64,000 nucleotides of DNA from Polyangiaceae bacterium. Lineage in GTDB: Bacteria; Myxococcota_A; Polyangia; Polyangiales; Polyangiaceae. Positions 17,544 through 26,101 of this stretch are shown here, one piece after another. The DNA lies in assembly GCA_013361525.1 (NCBI GenBank), contig JABFXY010000029.1, positions 17,091 through 81,090 of the forward strand, written 5' to 3'. The first letter of the stretch is position 1, and each line of letters opens with the position of its first letter. The translations under genes were made by a program, and so were the position numbers. The notes beneath the pieces were generated by a model. That model did not search any database, was not told the origin of the DNA, and saw nothing but the letters and a program-made list of their open reading frames with translations.

Positions 17544-18359
17544 TTGTTCCACGCACCGAGCGGGTGGGATGTCGAGCGCGTGCTCGGCCAAGGCTCTTGC
17601 TTCGAGGTCGCGCTCGTCGCTTGTGGTGAGACGCGTGCGGTCGCGAAGCGCGTTCGTCCAGCCCTCGCGAACGACGCGGTCGGGCGAACCACGATCGAGC
17701 GCGAAGCGTGGGCCCTGTCGTCGTTCGCGGGCGCGGCGATCCCCCTGCTCGTCGATTACGGCGAAGACGCGGCCGGGACCTTCGTCATCGAGACTATCGC
17801 GAAAGGCGCGCCGCTCTCCGAGACGCGGATCGAAGCCGCGCTTCGACCCCGTGTCGCGCGAGCGCTCGTCGGCGTCGCCCGAACGCTGCACGGCGAAGCC
17901 GGCGCCGAGGACGCACCCGAAGGATTCGTGATCGCCGACGTCGCGCCGAGCAACGTCTTCGTCGCGGAAGATGGAGGCGTCTCGCTCATCGACTTCAGCG
18001 CGAGCGGCACCGAGAACGGCGCGCCGTTTTCTCCCATCGGCCGTGGAACGTTGCCTTTCGTCGCGCCGGAGCTGTGCCGCGCCGAAACCGCGCCGTCGCG
18101 CGCGACCGATCGCTACGCCCTCGCCGTCCTCGTCGCCCAGCTGCTCCTCGACGATCCGCTGACGCGTGCTCGAGGTGACGCAGCGCAGCTCCTCGGCATC
18201 GGCGAGCACGGCCACGACGCGTCGATCGTGCTCGATTCGAGCCTACCCGCCGCCGTCCGCGAAACCCTCGCCGCTTTTCTCTCGTTCGATCCGACGAAGC
18301 GTCCGACAACGTTGGCGTTGTTGGCGAAGGTGCTCGACGACTGGGCCCTCACGTCGTAA
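17544..18359 (+). CDS. Atypical protein kinase-fold protein (possible pseudokinase)
   Basis: The 271-residue protein starts at TTG 17544; no better start is in frame. A kinase fold can be followed: glycine loop GQGSCFEV (15-22), Lys35 in AVAKRV, Glu in IEREAWAL, a catalytic-loop equivalent ADVAPSNVF (131-139) and SLIDFSASG (147-155), then FVAPELC (172-178). The catalytic Asp132 and Asn137 are kept, but HRD is IAD, the loop Lys is Ala, and DFG is DFS. Activity may therefore be weak or lost. It lacks a membrane helix. A cystathionine-type gene follows 14 bp later. Confidence 0.75.
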   Translation: MFHAPSGWDVERVLGQGSCFEVALVACGETRAVAKRVRPALANDAVGRTTIEREAWALSSFAGAAIPLLVDYGEDAAGTFVIETIAKGAPLSETRIEAALRPRVARALVGVARTLHGEAGAEDAPEGFVIADVAPSNVFVAEDGGVSLIDFSASGTENGAPFSPIGRGTLPFVAPELCRAETAPSRATDRYALAVLVAQLLLDDPLTRARGDAAQLLGIGEHGHDASIVLDSSLPAAVRETLAAFLSFDPTKRPTTLALLAKVLDDWALTS

Positions 18360-18373
18360 CAGCCGGGTCGATC

Positions 18374-19543
18374 ATGAAGGAAGGCGCAAAGACCGAGGGG
18401 CTTTCCCTGGATACGCTCGCAGTTCACGCCGGTCAGCCACCGGATCCGGTGAGCGGCGCGGTGATGATGCCCATCGTCCTGTCGAGCACGTTCGCGCAAC
18501 GCGCTCCTGGCGAGCATCAAGGTTTCGAATACGGAAGGAGCGGCAACCCGACACGGCGCGCGCTCGAAGCCTGCTATGCCGCGCTCGAAGGCGGCAAACA
18601 CGGCTTCGCGTTCGGCAGCGGCCTCGGCGCGTCGACGACGTTGCTCTCGCTTCTGCGCTCGGGGGATCATGTCCTCACCGGCGACGACGTGTACGGCGGC
18701 ACGTTTCGCCTCCTCGACAAGGTCATGGCGCCGCTCGGGATCGAGTCGAGCTTCACCGATCTGTCGGACATCGATGTCGTACGTAACAGCTTCCGGCCGA
18801 ACACACGGATGGTGTGGTTCGAGACGCCGACGAACCCGCTCCTCAAGATTTTCGACATCGCGAAGATCGCTTCCGTCGCGCGCGAGCGGGGCGCGATCGT
18901 CGTCGTCGACAACACCTTCGCGACGCCGGTCCTGCAGAACCCGCTCGCGCTCGGCGCGACGGCCGTTCTGCACTCGGCGACGAAGTACCTCAACGGCCAC
19001 TCCGACGTCATCGGCGGCGCGGTCGTGACGAGCGACGAAGAGCTCGCGCAACGTCTCGCGTATCAGCAGAACGCCCTCGGCGCGGTGCCGAGCCCCTTCG
19101 ACTGCTACCTGGTCCTGCGCGGCATCAAGACGCTTCCGCTCCGCGTCCGGCACGCGAGCGCCTCGGCCGGGATCATCGCGGACCGGCTGTCGCGCCACAA
19201 AAACGTCGGGCGCGTGATCTATCCGGGCCTGTCGTCGCACAAGGGTCACGCCCTCGCGTCGCAGCAGATGACCGGCTTCGGCGCGATGATCTCCTTCGTC
19301 ATCAAGGGCGGCCTCGAGGCGTCGAAGTCGTTCCTCTCGTCGCTCGAGATCTTCGCCTGCGCGGAGAGCCTCGGCGGTGTGGAGTCGCTCGCCGAACATC
19401 CGGCGATCATGACGCACGCGAGCGTGCCCGAAGCGCAGCGCTGCGCGCTCGGAATCGATGACGGGCTCGTTCGGCTCTCGGTCGGCGTGGAGAGCGTCGA
19501 CGACCTTTGGGCCGACATCGAGCGCGCGCTCGGCAAGAGCTGA
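18374..19543 (+). CDS. PLP-dependent trans-sulfuration enzyme (cystathionine gamma-synthase/lyase family)
   Basis: The 389-residue protein has the full Cys/Met metabolism PLP fold: AVHAGQPPDPVSGAV at the N-terminus, EYGRSGNPTRRALE, a GDDVYGGTFRLLDKV segment, VVVDNTFATPVLQNP, and PLP-binding Lys204 in HSATKYLNGHSDVIGG. The C-terminal part has SLGGVESLAEHPAIMTHAS and GLVRLSVGVESVDDL. Sequence alone does not separate gamma-synthase, gamma-lyase and methionine gamma-lyase. It is cytosolic and involved in cysteine, methionine or homocysteine exchange. Confidence 0.9.
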   Translation: MKEGAKTEGLSLDTLAVHAGQPPDPVSGAVMMPIVLSSTFAQRAPGEHQGFEYGRSGNPTRRALEACYAALEGGKHGFAFGSGLGASTTLLSLLRSGDHVLTGDDVYGGTFRLLDKVMAPLGIESSFTDLSDIDVVRNSFRPNTRMVWFETPTNPLLKIFDIAKIASVARERGAIVVVDNTFATPVLQNPLALGATAVLHSATKYLNGHSDVIGGAVVTSDEELAQRLAYQQNALGAVPSPFDCYLVLRGIKTLPLRVRHASASAGIIADRLSRHKNVGRVIYPGLSSHKGHALASQQMTGFGAMISFVIKGGLEASKSFLSSLEIFACAESLGGVESLAEHPAIMTHASVPEAQRCALGIDDGLVRLSVGVESVDDLWADIERALGKS

Positions 19544-19581
19544 AGCGCGGCCGACACGCAATCGTTCACGAAAACTCTCGT

Positions 19582-19608
19582 GTCACCGAACGGCGTCCGT
19601 CCGGTGAC
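19582..19608 (+). other. Nested stem-loop after the PLP enzyme gene
   Basis: GTCACCG pairs with CGGTGAC, and within it ACGG pairs with CCGT around a CGT loop. It lies 39 bp after the stop. No T-run follows, so it is a possible mRNA 3' structure rather than a standard terminator. Confidence 0.4.
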
Positions 19609-19697
19609 CGAATTGCCTCATGGCCAGCACACCTCGGGCGCCTTCGAACGCCCGGGGGAAAGTTGCCGGCGACGAAGACCGTGCGATAAGTAGAGGC

Positions 19698-20291
19698 ATG
19701 CTTCTTCGACCTCTTGGATCGCTTCTCGGGGTTGCCGCGTTTGCCGGCGTTGCGCTGGTCGTCGTCGGTTGCGAAGAGACGCCGCCGCCCAATCCCGAAG
19801 GCGGATTCACGGTGAACTTCCGCGACACGGGCGCAGATTGCAGCATCGCGAGCCACGACGCCGCGATGGGTACGGTCGGGCCGAGCGGCGATCCTGCGTT
19901 GACCGCAAACGGCTCCGGCAACGCGGACGTGTCGTGCACGATTCAGAACGCGTCCGGTGGGTTCTCGGTCTCGGTGCAGCTCACCGAGGTCGCGAACGTC
20001 CAGGTGACGATTCCCTCGTTTTCCAACGAGAACACTGTCGACAACAAGGCGGACGGCTCGATGAGCTACGCCTCGACGGAGACCGGCGGCGACGTCTACA
20101 TCTCGCCCGCCGATCCGAAGTGCAAGTTCTGGGTCGATACGGACGCCGGCCAGTTCGTTCGAGCCGGCGAGGCGTGGTTCACGTTCGAGTGCGCGTCGAT
20201 CATCAGCGAGATGAGCGACTGCGCGATGGGCACGAGCTACATCGCCGTTCGCAACTGCGAGGGCGCGAGCGAAGAAGAAGAAGAAGAGTGA
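19698..20291 (+). CDS. Unknown lipoprotein with acidic tail
   Basis: The 197-residue protein is read from ATG 19698 (MLLRPLGSLL), which gives a clean signal peptide with lipobox VVVGC; the upstream 26 codons lack such features. The mature part has paired cysteines (DCSIAS, SCTIQN, KCKFWV, FECASI, DCAMG, NCEG) and ends in seven Glu-rich residues (SEEEEEE). The pattern, with beta-strand-like spacing, suggests a small disulfide-stabilised surface domain. No family was recognised. Confidence 0.7.
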   Translation: MLLRPLGSLLGVAAFAGVALVVVGCEETPPPNPEGGFTVNFRDTGADCSIASHDAAMGTVGPSGDPALTANGSGNADVSCTIQNASGGFSVSVQLTEVANVQVTIPSFSNENTVDNKADGSMSYASTETGGDVYISPADPKCKFWVDTDAGQFVRAGEAWFTFECASIISEMSDCAMGTSYIAVRNCEGASEEEEEE

Positions 20292-20343
20292 TCGCCGCCC
20301 GGTCACGGGACCAGGCGCACCAGCCTTCAGGGCATCACAGAGC

Positions 20344-20371
20344 GCGCGCGGCCAGCTGCCGCGCGCTTTTT
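20344..20371 (+). terminator. Rho-independent terminator
   Basis: GCGCGCGGC (20344-20352), loop CAGCT and GCCGCGCGC (20358-20366) form a 9-bp perfect stem followed by five T. It terminates the upstream lipoprotein gene on the plus strand and touches the end of the convergent phosphatase gene. Confidence 0.9.
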
Positions 20372-21317
20372 ACGTCCGCGCGCTCTTGATGCCCTTGCCG
20401 CTTTCGGAGGCGGTCGCGCCGCCGTGGGCCGAAGACGACGACGTCATCGGGCCCGGTTCGGTCGATCGGCGCGAAGACGGAGCGAGCTCGCCCTCTTCGA
20501 TGCGGATCGCGAGCGCGGTAATGTTGTCCTCGCCACCCGCCTCGTTCGCCCGCTGAACCAGACGCGAGCAGAGCTCCTCGAGCTCTTTGCGGGTGAGCAC
20601 CTGCGCTGCTTCGCCGTCCTTCTGGAAGCGCATCACCTCGGCGAGGATGACCTCGTCCGAGAGCATGCCCGACAGACCGTCGGAGCACAGGAGGTACACG
20701 TCGCCGTCGCGCGCTTCGTCGCTCGTGAGATCCACGACGACGTTGTCCTGCATGCCGAGGGCGCGGGTGATGACGTTCTTCGGCAGCTCCGCCCGCTCGG
20801 CCTCGGACAACTCCGGGAACGGCTCGTTGACGAGCGAGTGGTCGCGCGTCAGCTGCTGGATCGCGCCGTCGCGAATGCGGTATGCGCGGCTGTCACCGAC
20901 GTGACCGACGAACATCCGCTTCTTCTTCACCGAGAAGTGAGCGCCGACCACCGTCGTGCCCATGCCCGCGAGCGAGCGCGTCGACTGGCTCGTCTCGAAG
21001 ATTCGACGGTTCGCGATGCCGATGCTCGTGAGGAGGCGGTTCTCCTCGTCCGAGAGCGTCCGGTCGAAGTGTGTCGGCCACGTGACGTCCTCGCCCGCGA
21101 GCGTTCGGAAGAAGTCCGAAATGGTCGACGTCGCGAGCTTGCTTGCGACGTCTCCGGCCGAGTGACCGCCCATGCCGTCCGCAACGACGAAGAGCCCGTG
21201 CTCGTCGTCGATGGCGTAGCTGTCCTCGTTGTGCTCGCGCTGCCGGCCGACGTCGGAAATGCCCGCCGCGATCGCTCTGATCGAGGTCGCCCGACCCATC
21301 GCAATTGACGGTCCCAC
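20370..21317 (-). CDS. PP2C-family Ser/Thr protein phosphatase
   Basis: The 315-residue protein carries PPM motifs in order: SDVGRQREHNEDSYAI, VVADGMGGHSAGDVAS, GHVGDSRAYRIRDG, TRDHSLV, VYLLCSDGLSG and GGEDNITALAIR, giving the Asp residues that bind two metal ions. It removes phosphate from Ser/Thr kinase targets in the cytosol. The C-terminal 50 residues are low complexity. The start is GTG 21317 with an AGGGG about 10 bp upstream, or ATG 21299. Kinase genes at 17.5 and 53.9 kb are plausible opponents, but no link is proven. Confidence 0.93.
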   Translation of the reverse strand: MGPSIAMGRATSIRAIAAGISDVGRQREHNEDSYAIDDEHGLFVVADGMGGHSAGDVASKLATSTISDFFRTLAGEDVTWPTHFDRTLSDEENRLLTSIGIANRRIFETSQSTRSLAGMGTTVVGAHFSVKKKRMFVGHVGDSRAYRIRDGAIQQLTRDHSLVNEPFPELSEAERAELPKNVITRALGMQDNVVVDLTSDEARDGDVYLLCSDGLSGMLSDEVILAEVMRFQKDGEAAQVLTRKELEELCSRLVQRANEAGGEDNITALAIRIEEGELAPSSRRSTEPGPMTSSSSAHGGATASESGKGIKSART

Positions 21318-21516
21318 TAAGCTTTGCCCCTGTCAAGGCAGCGACAAACGTGGTTCGAGGCTTCGTTGCCCCGCGCCGAGTGCGCCGCCGGCGCACCTCG
21401 CTTGTCTGGTTTGTGGCTTGTCTGGTTGTACGACCCTGGTTCCACGACACGAAGCGTGAGGCCCTGCGGCCTGTAGCCCGCAGTTGAACTCGCGGGCTGG
21501 CGCCGGGCGTTCGCGC

Positions 21517-22074
21517 TCAGACCTCCATCACGTCCTTTTCTTTCGCGGCAACGACCGTGTCGACCTGCTTCACGAGCTCGGCCGTCAGGTCCTCCACCTT
21601 CTTGCGGCTGCGGTCCGCGTCATCCTCGCTCACATCGCCGTCCTTCTGGAATTGATCGATCATCTCGATCGCATCCCGGCGGTGTTTACGGATGGCGACT
21701 TTGCATTCTTCGCCGTTCTTCCGAAGGATTTTTACGAGGTCCTTGCGCCTCTCCTCGGTCAGGGCGGGGATCGGGATGCGGATGAGGTCGCCGTCGACCT
21801 GGGGGTTGAGGCCGAGGTCGCTCTCGCGAATGGCCTTGTCGACCGCTTTGACCTGGCCCTTGTCCCAGGGCTTCACCGTCATCAGACGCGGCTCGGGCAC
21901 GTTGATGTTCGCCATCTGCGCGAGCGGCGTCGCCGTCCCGTAGTAGTCGACGCGGATGCCGTCGAGCATCGAGGGGTGGGCCCTGCCCGTGCGGACCTTT
22001 GCGAGGTCACGTCGCAGCGCCTCGAGCGCCTTATCGGCCGAGGCCCGAAGCTCCTTTAGGACGTCATCCAACAT
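21517..22074 (-). CDS. frr: Ribosome recycling factor
   Basis: The 185-residue protein is of exact family length when started at ATG 22074 (MLDDVLKELR). Motifs include LRRDLAKVRTGRAHPSMLDGI, YYGTATPLAQMANINVPEPR, PWDKGQVKAVDKAI and IPIPALTEERRKDLVK. It splits the post-termination ribosome together with EF-G. The usual neighbour pyrH is not next to it on either side in this window, and uppS-cdsA lie 25 kb away. Confidence 0.97.
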   Translation of the reverse strand: MLDDVLKELRASADKALEALRRDLAKVRTGRAHPSMLDGIRVDYYGTATPLAQMANINVPEPRLMTVKPWDKGQVKAVDKAIRESDLGLNPQVDGDLIRIPIPALTEERRKDLVKILRKNGEECKVAIRKHRRDAIEMIDQFQKDGDVSEDDADRSRKKVEDLTAELVKQVDTVVAAKEKDVMEV

Positions 22075-22284
22075 GGTCGTGTCTCCGAGGGTCGTCGCTT
22101 CGAGCGCCGGTCCGTCTCGTTGACGGCCGGCGCCCGGACCGAAGCGCACGGCGAAGGTCTCCGGGCGCGGGTGGGTTCACGCAATCGTTCGCGCGAACCG
22201 AAACAATGTAGGGCGCGGAGCTTACCACAGACCCCGAAACTGGAAGCGGAAGCAGCGCGAAGCACCCCCGAAGGCGCAGAGGCT

Positions 22285-23745
22285 ATGCTGCCACACATGG
22301 ACGAGCCCGACTGGCGAAGCTTCTCCGTCGTCGTCGTGGACGACGAAGAGGACAACCTCGACGCCTTCCGATTCGCGTTTCGTAAGTCCTTTCAGCTTCA
22401 CTACGCGCTCGGAGGCCCGGCCGCCCTGGACCTGCTCGACCGTGTCGACGCCGCCGTGATCGTCAGCGACCAGCGGATGCCGAAGATGAGCGGCATCGAG
22501 TTTCTGCGGCGCGCCAAAGAACGCCGGCCCGACGCGTTCGGAATCTTGCTCACGGCGTACGCCGACCTGCCGGTTCTCGTGGACGCGATTAACTCGGGTG
22601 CGGTCGACCGCTACGTCCAGAAACCTTGGGACTCGAAGGAGCTCACGGCGATCCTCCGGCAGGGCATCAAGAGCTTCGCGACGATTCGTGAGAACAAGCG
22701 CCTCAGGGAACAGCTGTCTCAGTACGCCGGCTACCTCGAACGAGAGCAGCGCGACCCGCTCGACTACGGCGAGATCAGCGGAGAGAGCGCCGCGATGCGC
22801 GACGTCGCGCGGCGGATCGAAGAGGTCGCGCAGACGTCGAGCCCGGTCGTCATCGAAGCCGAGCCCGGGTGTGAGCAAGAGGTCGTCGCGCGGGCGATCC
22901 ACGTCGGGTCCGATCGCGAAGAGCGCCCGTTCGTCCGCGTGACGTGCGCGGCCTTCCGCGGCGAGGCGCTCGAGCGCGAGCTCTTCGGGTGGCGCAAGGG
23001 CGCGTTCCCCACCGCATTCGACGATCGCGCGGGTCGCTTCGAGCTCGCCGATGCCGGCACCATCTACCTCGACTCCCCCGAACGCCCCAGCCGCTCGATG
23101 CAGGCGAGACTGCTCCGCTTGCTCGACGAGGGTGTCCTCGAGCGCGTCGGGAGCACCGACGCCAAACACGTCGACGTGCGGCTGATCGTCTCCGTCCCGC
23201 ATACGTTCGAGCGGGCGTGGGCCGACGGCGATCTCTTGCCGGAGCTCGTCGCCAAGCTCGACGTGTTCCGCATCCGCCTGCCACCGCTGCGCGAGCGGAA
23301 GGAAGACATCGTGCTTTTGGCCGAGCACTTCTTGCGAAAATACGGGCGGCGAAATGCGCGCGCGGCGACGAGTCTCTCGAGCGACGCGAAGGCGATGCTC
23401 GCGGGCTACGACTTTCCCGGCAACACGCGCGAGCTCGAGAACGTCATCGAACGCGCGGCGATCCTCGCACGCGGTGACGAGATCCAACCCGAGCACCTCG
23501 CGTTTCAGGCGCGCTCGTACGTGGTCGCGCCGGCGCCCGCGGCGCCCCCGCCGATCGAGCTTGCTCAAGCGGACGCGAGCTCCGGCCAAGCGTTGTCCAC
23601 GAAGCTCGAGGAAATCGAACGTCGAGAGCTCCTTGCGGCGCTCGAGCGGTGCGGCGGTAACAAGGCCGAGGTCGCCCGCAGCCTCGGCATCCAGCGCACG
23701 ACGCTCTACTACCGGTTGAAACGGCTCGGAATCGAATCACTCTGA
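22285..23745 (+). CDS. NtrC-like response regulator with degenerate AAA+ domain
   Basis: The 486-residue protein starts at ATG 22285 behind AGAGG. The receiver (about 12-125) has VVVDDEED, Asp62 in VSDQRMP and Lys113 in QKPWD. The sigma-54 AAA+ domain (about 165-390) is decayed: the Walker A region reads EAEPGCEQEV (191-200) rather than GETGTGKE, the GAFTGA loop reads GAFPTA (239-244), and Walker B ends in YLDS (261-264) rather than FLDE. The arginine-finger region reads VAKLDVF. The C-terminal Fis-type HTH is intact (NKAEVARSLGIQRTTLYYRL). It probably binds DNA without activating sigma-54. Confidence 0.88.
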   Translation: MLPHMDEPDWRSFSVVVVDDEEDNLDAFRFAFRKSFQLHYALGGPAALDLLDRVDAAVIVSDQRMPKMSGIEFLRRAKERRPDAFGILLTAYADLPVLVDAINSGAVDRYVQKPWDSKELTAILRQGIKSFATIRENKRLREQLSQYAGYLEREQRDPLDYGEISGESAAMRDVARRIEEVAQTSSPVVIEAEPGCEQEVVARAIHVGSDREERPFVRVTCAAFRGEALERELFGWRKGAFPTAFDDRAGRFELADAGTIYLDSPERPSRSMQARLLRLLDEGVLERVGSTDAKHVDVRLIVSVPHTFERAWADGDLLPELVAKLDVFRIRLPPLRERKEDIVLLAEHFLRKYGRRNARAATSLSSDAKAMLAGYDFPGNTRELENVIERAAILARGDEIQPEHLAFQARSYVVAPAPAAPPPIELAQADASSGQALSTKLEEIERRELLAALERCGGNKAEVARSLGIQRTTLYYRLKRLGIESL

Positions 23746-24359
23746 GCGCCATCGATCCTCCGAAGCTCGATCCCCTACCCTCTTCGTTCTACGACCGGCC
23801 CGTGCTCGGGCTCGCGCGGGCGCTCGTCGGCAAGATCCTCGTCCACGCGACCCCGGACGGGATCGCCGCGGGGCGCATCGTCGAGACGGAGGCCTACCGA
23901 GGCCCGGAAGACCTCGCGGCGCACAGCGCCAACGGTCGACGAACGAAGCGGACCGAGGCGATGTTTGGTCCTGCCGGGCGCGCGTACATGTTCCTCCTCT
24001 ACGGAACGAGCTGGGCGTTCAACGTCACGGCCGGCGCGCTCGATCATCCCCACGCCGTGCTCGTCCGCGCGCTCGAGCCGCTCGTCGGTCACGACCTCAT
24101 GGCGAGGCGCCGAAGCCTCACACCCGAGCGGCGCGAGCTCACCAACGGCCCGGGCAAGCTCTGTCAGGCGCTCGCGCTCGACCGCTCGCATTACGGCGCC
24201 TGCCTCGTGTCGAGCCCGCTCTTCATCTCCGACGGCATCTCCGGAAAGGTCGGCCGCTCGCCGCGGATCAACATCGACTACGCCGGTGTGTGGGCGCAAC
24301 GCGATTGGCGCTTCTACGAACGAGACAACCGTTACGTCTCTGTCGCTCCGCGGTCGTGA
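23742..24359 (+). CDS. DNA-3-methyladenine glycosylase (AAG/MPG family)
   Basis: The enzyme removes alkylated purines in base excision repair. Motifs include RIVETEAYRGPEDLAAHSAN, RRTKRTEAMFGPAGRAYMF, NGPGKLCQAL and a C-terminal DWRFYERDNRYVS. The first in-frame GTG is 23802, but the family-conserved N-terminal stretch LPSSFYDRPVLGLARALVGK begins upstream of it. The only candidate start there is CTG 23742, which overlaps the regulator's stop (CTGA). That gives 205 residues, near the usual family size. The start is therefore inferred; GTG 23802 is the conservative alternative. Confidence 0.85.
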   Translation: MSAIDPPKLDPLPSSFYDRPVLGLARALVGKILVHATPDGIAAGRIVETEAYRGPEDLAAHSANGRRTKRTEAMFGPAGRAYMFLLYGTSWAFNVTAGALDHPHAVLVRALEPLVGHDLMARRRSLTPERRELTNGPGKLCQALALDRSHYGACLVSSPLFISDGISGKVGRSPRINIDYAGVWAQRDWRFYERDNRYVSVAPRS

Positions 24360-24444
24360 CGCGCCGCAAGACGAGGCCGTTTTGTCGCCGCGCCTCGATG
24401 CGTTCGCTACACTCTCGCTCGTCTCGGGCTACGCGGGGCAACCC

Positions 24445-25518
24445 ATGCGATTTTGGCCATTCGGCAAAGACAAAGAGCCCAAGGACGTCGAGTTCGTGTC
24501 GCGGGTCGTGTCAGGCACCACGCGCGACGGCTCCATCGTTCGCGCGAAGGTAACCGTCTCGCTCCAAGAGGCTCTCACGTCGCGCGGGGCAGACGAAATC
24601 GTCGACGACGCCGCGCGAGGTCTCGCGGCGGCGCTCTCGTCCGCAGAAGAGCCCAATGCTCTCGTTGGACAGGAGGCGGTCCTCGCGCGTGACACGCTCG
24701 CGCGAATGAAGCCGAGGCAGGAGGTGCGCGGGGTCGACGTCGTCGCGCTGCACATCGTCTCGGAGAGCGCGATCCTGACGCCGCGTCCCATTTCGTCGAA
24801 CCCACCGGCAGCGCACGCGCCGATCTCGAGCAGACCCCCTTCGGGCGGATCGAGCCGGCCGAGCCCGCCCGGGCCGCGACGGCCGTCGTCGTCGTCGCAG
24901 ATGCTCGCGGTGCGCGACAGCCGCCTCATCCCCGAAGGTGCCTCCGTCGAGACAGCCGCCTACGCGATCGTGCCATTGCTTCGCGATGCCTCCACCCGCG
25001 TGCTGGTCGGCATCCTGCGCGCCTGTGATCTCGTGATCGTCCGCGGCATGCGCCTCGACTCGAGCTCGAGCGACGACCTCGGCGATCTCGTGCCTGCATC
25101 CACCGCCGCTCCTGGTCGCTTCGCGGACGAGCGACGCGACGAGCTGTCGCGGTGGGAAGACAAGCTCGGTCGTCGCAAGATCGACGGCCTCCGTACGGAG
25201 GCGAGCGCGATCGTCTGCTACTTCCTGCACACGAGCCTCACGCGCGCGGACGTCGAATCCAAGGTCTCGACCGCGCTCCTCGAGGCCGCCGCGCACAGCG
25301 CATTCGAAGAAGAAGGCCCGCTGTCGGAGCTGCCGCGTTACCTGGGTCACGCCGGCGATCCCACGGACGAGCTCGCCGCGAAGGTGTTGTCGGTCCTCAA
25401 AGAGTCGTCGGACGTCCTCGGATCGTTCACCGTGATGCTCACGCCGGTGCTCGCGTCGCTGCAGGAAGACTTCGCCTTCGCCAGCCGGCAGATCAAGCTG
25501 AGCGGCGTGAAGGCTTGA
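24445..25518 (+). CDS. Unknown cytosolic protein (357 aa)
   Basis: ATG 24445 (MRFWPFGKDKEPK) gives 357 residues without signal peptide or membrane helix. The N-terminal part (about 15-110) begins VEFVSRVVSGTTRDGSIVRA, faintly like a band-7/SPFH-type strand pattern. It is followed by a Ser/Pro/Arg-rich linker (about 115-155, SSRPPSGGSSRPSPPGPRRP) and a C-terminal alpha-helical part (about 155-357). No family was recognised. It follows the glycosylase gene by 85 bp on the same strand. Confidence 0.7.
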   Translation: MRFWPFGKDKEPKDVEFVSRVVSGTTRDGSIVRAKVTVSLQEALTSRGADEIVDDAARGLAAALSSAEEPNALVGQEAVLARDTLARMKPRQEVRGVDVVALHIVSESAILTPRPISSNPPAAHAPISSRPPSGGSSRPSPPGPRRPSSSSQMLAVRDSRLIPEGASVETAAYAIVPLLRDASTRVLVGILRACDLVIVRGMRLDSSSSDDLGDLVPASTAAPGRFADERRDELSRWEDKLGRRKIDGLRTEASAIVCYFLHTSLTRADVESKVSTALLEAAAHSAFEEEGPLSELPRYLGHAGDPTDELAAKVLSVLKESSDVLGSFTVMLTPVLASLQEDFAFASRQIKLSGVKA

Positions 25519-25547
25519 GCCCGAGATGACGCATCGCCGCGTGGCGA

Positions 25548-26027
25548 TCAGAAATCTTTGATCGTCCAGCCGTCCTCCTGACGGACGAACGTGACGACCA
25601 ACCCCTGTCCGTAGACCATCGACGCAAGCCTGTCGCTCGCGTGCTCGATGGGTGTTCCTCGATCGAGCGCATCGCGCATCGAGCCGAGCCGCGACTCGAG
25701 ATCCGCGCGCATCGACCCCTGCCACGCCTCGCGCAGCTTGTCCTCGGTGATGGGATCGTCGCCCGATCGCTCTTCCTTCGGAACGAACTGCATCAACACG
25801 TCGAAGCGGCCGTCGGCATGCGCACGCAGGAAGGACGCGATGGTCTGCTCCGGCGTCGCGCGCGGATAGCCCGACGTCGCCGGTGGCCGCGGCGGACGTC
25901 GCTCGATCGGCTCGGTCGCGACGGCGCTGCTCTCGGTCGGCGCGAGGTAGACGATCTCCGTCGTCGAAGGACCCGCGGAAGTGCACCCGATCGCCAACAT
26001 CGTGAGCAGCCCGGCCACGTTCCTCAT
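25548..26027 (-). CDS. Unknown small lipoprotein
   Basis: The 159-residue protein is read from ATG 26027 (MRNVAGLLTMLAIGC), with lipobox AIGC. A Pro/Arg-rich linker (IERRPPRPPATSGYP) leads to a C-terminal domain whose ends read TPEQTIASFLRAHADGRFDV and VTFVRQEDGWTIKDF. This resembles the NTF2-like/DUF4878-type fold of exported proteins, as inference only. The frame upstream of 26027 is arginine-rich and antisense-like, so it was not used. Confidence 0.7.
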   Translation of the reverse strand: MRNVAGLLTMLAIGCTSAGPSTTEIVYLAPTESSAVATEPIERRPPRPPATSGYPRATPEQTIASFLRAHADGRFDVLMQFVPKEERSGDDPITEDKLREAWQGSMRADLESRLGSMRDALDRGTPIEHASDRLASMVYGQGLVVTFVRQEDGWTIKDF

Positions 26028-26101
26028 CGCGCTCGCCCCTCCGAGAACGAGACGAGCGTAGACGTGGTGCGTGACGGGGTCGACTCGAGAGCCGGCGACG
26101 C

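Noticed and set aside
21336..21511. Hairpins between the phosphatase and frr as terminators
   Set aside because: GTGCGCC/GGCGCAC and GCCCGC/GCGGGC stems are visible but lack T-runs; not enough support.
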